NCBI GenBank assembly: GCA_030638935.1 | Contig: DAOWDR010000586.1 | Location: 1-8,340, forward strand | Direction: 5' to 3' | DNA: 8,340 nt | Origin: Desulfobacteraceae bacterium | GTDB lineage: Bacteria > Desulfobacterota > Desulfobacteria > Desulfobacterales > Desulfobacteraceae | Shown: positions 7,701 through 8,340 of the stretch, in pieces | Position numbering within the stretch: the stretch's first letter is position 1 | Layout of the letters: each line of letters begins with the position of its first letter | Translations under genes and position numbers: made by a program | The notes under the pieces: model-generated | Seen by the model: only the letters and a program-made list of their open reading frames with translations | What the model was told of the DNA's origin: nothing | Databases searched by the model: none

Positions 7701-7746
7701 ATTCAAATATGTAAGTTTTTAATGATAATAAAATACAAATATGTAA
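7701..7746. repeat. Pair of 14-base direct repeats upstream of amtB, possible activator sites
   Basis: ATTCAAATATGTAA (7701-7714) and ATACAAATATGTAA (7733-7746) differ at one base and start 32 bases apart, close to three turns of the helix. Their centres lie about 145 and 175 bases upstream of the predicted sigma-54 start, the usual range for enhancer-binding proteins. A weaker relative, TTGATATGTGTA, lies at 7665-7676. The surroundings are AT-rich, so chance similarity is possible, but an exact shared 11-mer at helical spacing is suggestive. Confidence 0.4.
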
Positions 7747-7856
7747 ATAATTGATTTGATTTCGTTTTTAAAATACTTGATGTCCATGGATTGTTTCTGT
7801 TCCAGGTAAAGATATAGGGACGGGGCTGGGATAAACTTACGTTTTTGTGGTTTTTG

Positions 7857-8340
7857 TCAAATTGATTGCGTGGATTCAACGGTCAGGGTGACAGCTCCCC
7901 AGTCAGATTCAAGTTTGCCAAAAAGGAAATAAGGTTTTCCATAATCCAGGTAATGGCAAAGTTTTGCATAGGCTTTTGGGAAAAATACAGTTTCAACAAT
8001 CCCGGTTTCGTCTTCAAAGGTGAGAAATTTCATGGGGTCTCCCTGTTTTGTTTTTATTACTTTTCCCGTAATCAGCCATCCTGCAAATCCCGCCCTTTTT
8101 CCGATATGCCTGGGCAGATCTATTGCCTTGATAGTTTTTGCCGTTTGGATCGCCCGGGCAAATAATAAAATGGGATGGCAGGAACAAAGGAAGCCTAACA
8201 CCAAGAATTCCCGCTGTAAAAGGTCCCTTGGGTGATCCGGGGGCAGTTTTGGGGTGGGGATAGGGTTACTCACCTCAAAGAGACAGGAGGTCTTTTGTTG
8301 TCTTTTTTTTCCTTTTGCCAGGCAAAAAAAGCCCATAGGA
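7857..8340 (-). CDS. DnaE-family DNA polymerase III alpha subunit, C-terminal fragment
   Basis: This is the last part, at least 159 residues, of a replicative or translesion DNA polymerase; the gene continues beyond the right edge. The ATG at 8334-8336 is internal in appearance, since the frame stays open to the edge and no ribosome binding site can be judged. The visible part has a low-complexity linker (10-35), the block LLQREFLVLGFLCSCHP (39-55), which matches the helical region before the OB fold in DnaE proteins, then an OB fold (about 80-155) with GKVIKTKQGDPMKFLTFEDETGIVETVFFP (91-120), a strong DnaE signature. The chain stops right after the OB fold (ESTQSI), so it lacks the tau-binding C-terminal domain of E. 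coli DnaE. That suggests a second, non-replicative or error-prone alpha subunit; it also lacks the SRDFH-type ending that I recall from ImuC. The polymerase core is outside the window, so the exact class stays open. Confidence 0.85.
   Translation of the reverse strand, partial: PMGFFCLAKGKKRQQKTSCLFEVSNPIPTPKLPPDHPRDLLQREFLVLGFLCSCHPILLFARAIQTAKTIKAIDLPRHIGKRAGFAGWLITGKVIKTKQGDPMKFLTFEDETGIVETVFFPKAYAKLCHYLDYGKPYFLFGKLESDWGAVTLTVESTQSI

Larger units (their letters stand above)
7520..7856. other. 337-base intergenic region between dnaE-like gene and amtB
   Basis: This AT-rich spacer holds the amtB ribosome binding site, sigma-54 promoter and direct repeats listed separately. I find no gene, tRNA or riboswitch-like structure in it. 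I also find no convincing factor-independent terminator after the polymerase stop codon at 7857-7859; the 50 bases following that stop on the minus strand form no stable GC stem. Confidence 0.7.

Noticed and set aside
1..8340. Multi-gene defence island or new system
   Set aside because: Apart from the helicase fusion, the genes are housekeeping or nutrient genes in separate transcription units; no nuclease, methylase, toxin-antitoxin, integrase or transposase is visible, so a system claim would be unsupported.

Overview
The window carries four protein-coding genes and no RNA genes, CRISPR arrays, insertion sequences or phage genes that I can see. Base composition is moderate. The protein styles (a RecQ/UvrD fusion, a long-chain acyl-CoA synthetase, a DnaE-type polymerase with a short C-terminus, and a sigma-54 type promoter before amtB) fit a Desulfobacterota sulfate reducer, probably of the Desulfobacteraceae kind. 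That placement rests on remembered family resemblance and was not tested by a search.

Layout: (1) positions 1-4110, plus strand, hold most of a giant helicase gene that enters from the left edge. It joins a RecQ-type superfamily 2 helicase to a complete UvrD/Rep-type superfamily 1 helicase in one polypeptide. (2) After a 26-base gap between convergent genes, 4137-5930 on the minus strand encodes an AMP-forming long-chain acyl-CoA synthetase with a strong ribosome binding site. (3) A 293-base AT-rich spacer follows. It holds a short dyad, a tandem octamer and a weak AT-rich inverted repeat, but no gene. (4) 6224-7519, minus strand, encodes an AmtB ammonium transporter with its signal peptide, pore residues and PII-binding tail. 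(5) The 337-base spacer 7520-7856 holds a near-consensus sigma-54 promoter for amtB and, further upstream, two near-identical 14-base direct repeats set 32 bases apart, in the range expected for an enhancer-binding protein. (6) 7857-8340, minus strand, is the C-terminal end of a DnaE-family DNA polymerase alpha subunit that continues past the right edge.

The three minus-strand genes point the same way, but the long spacers and the dedicated amtB promoter argue against one operon. The genes do not form an evident pathway: two concern DNA processing, one fatty-acid activation, one nitrogen uptake. The most unusual item is the double-helicase fusion. The best supported regulatory item is the sigma-54 promoter. 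I see no complete new multi-gene system in the window.
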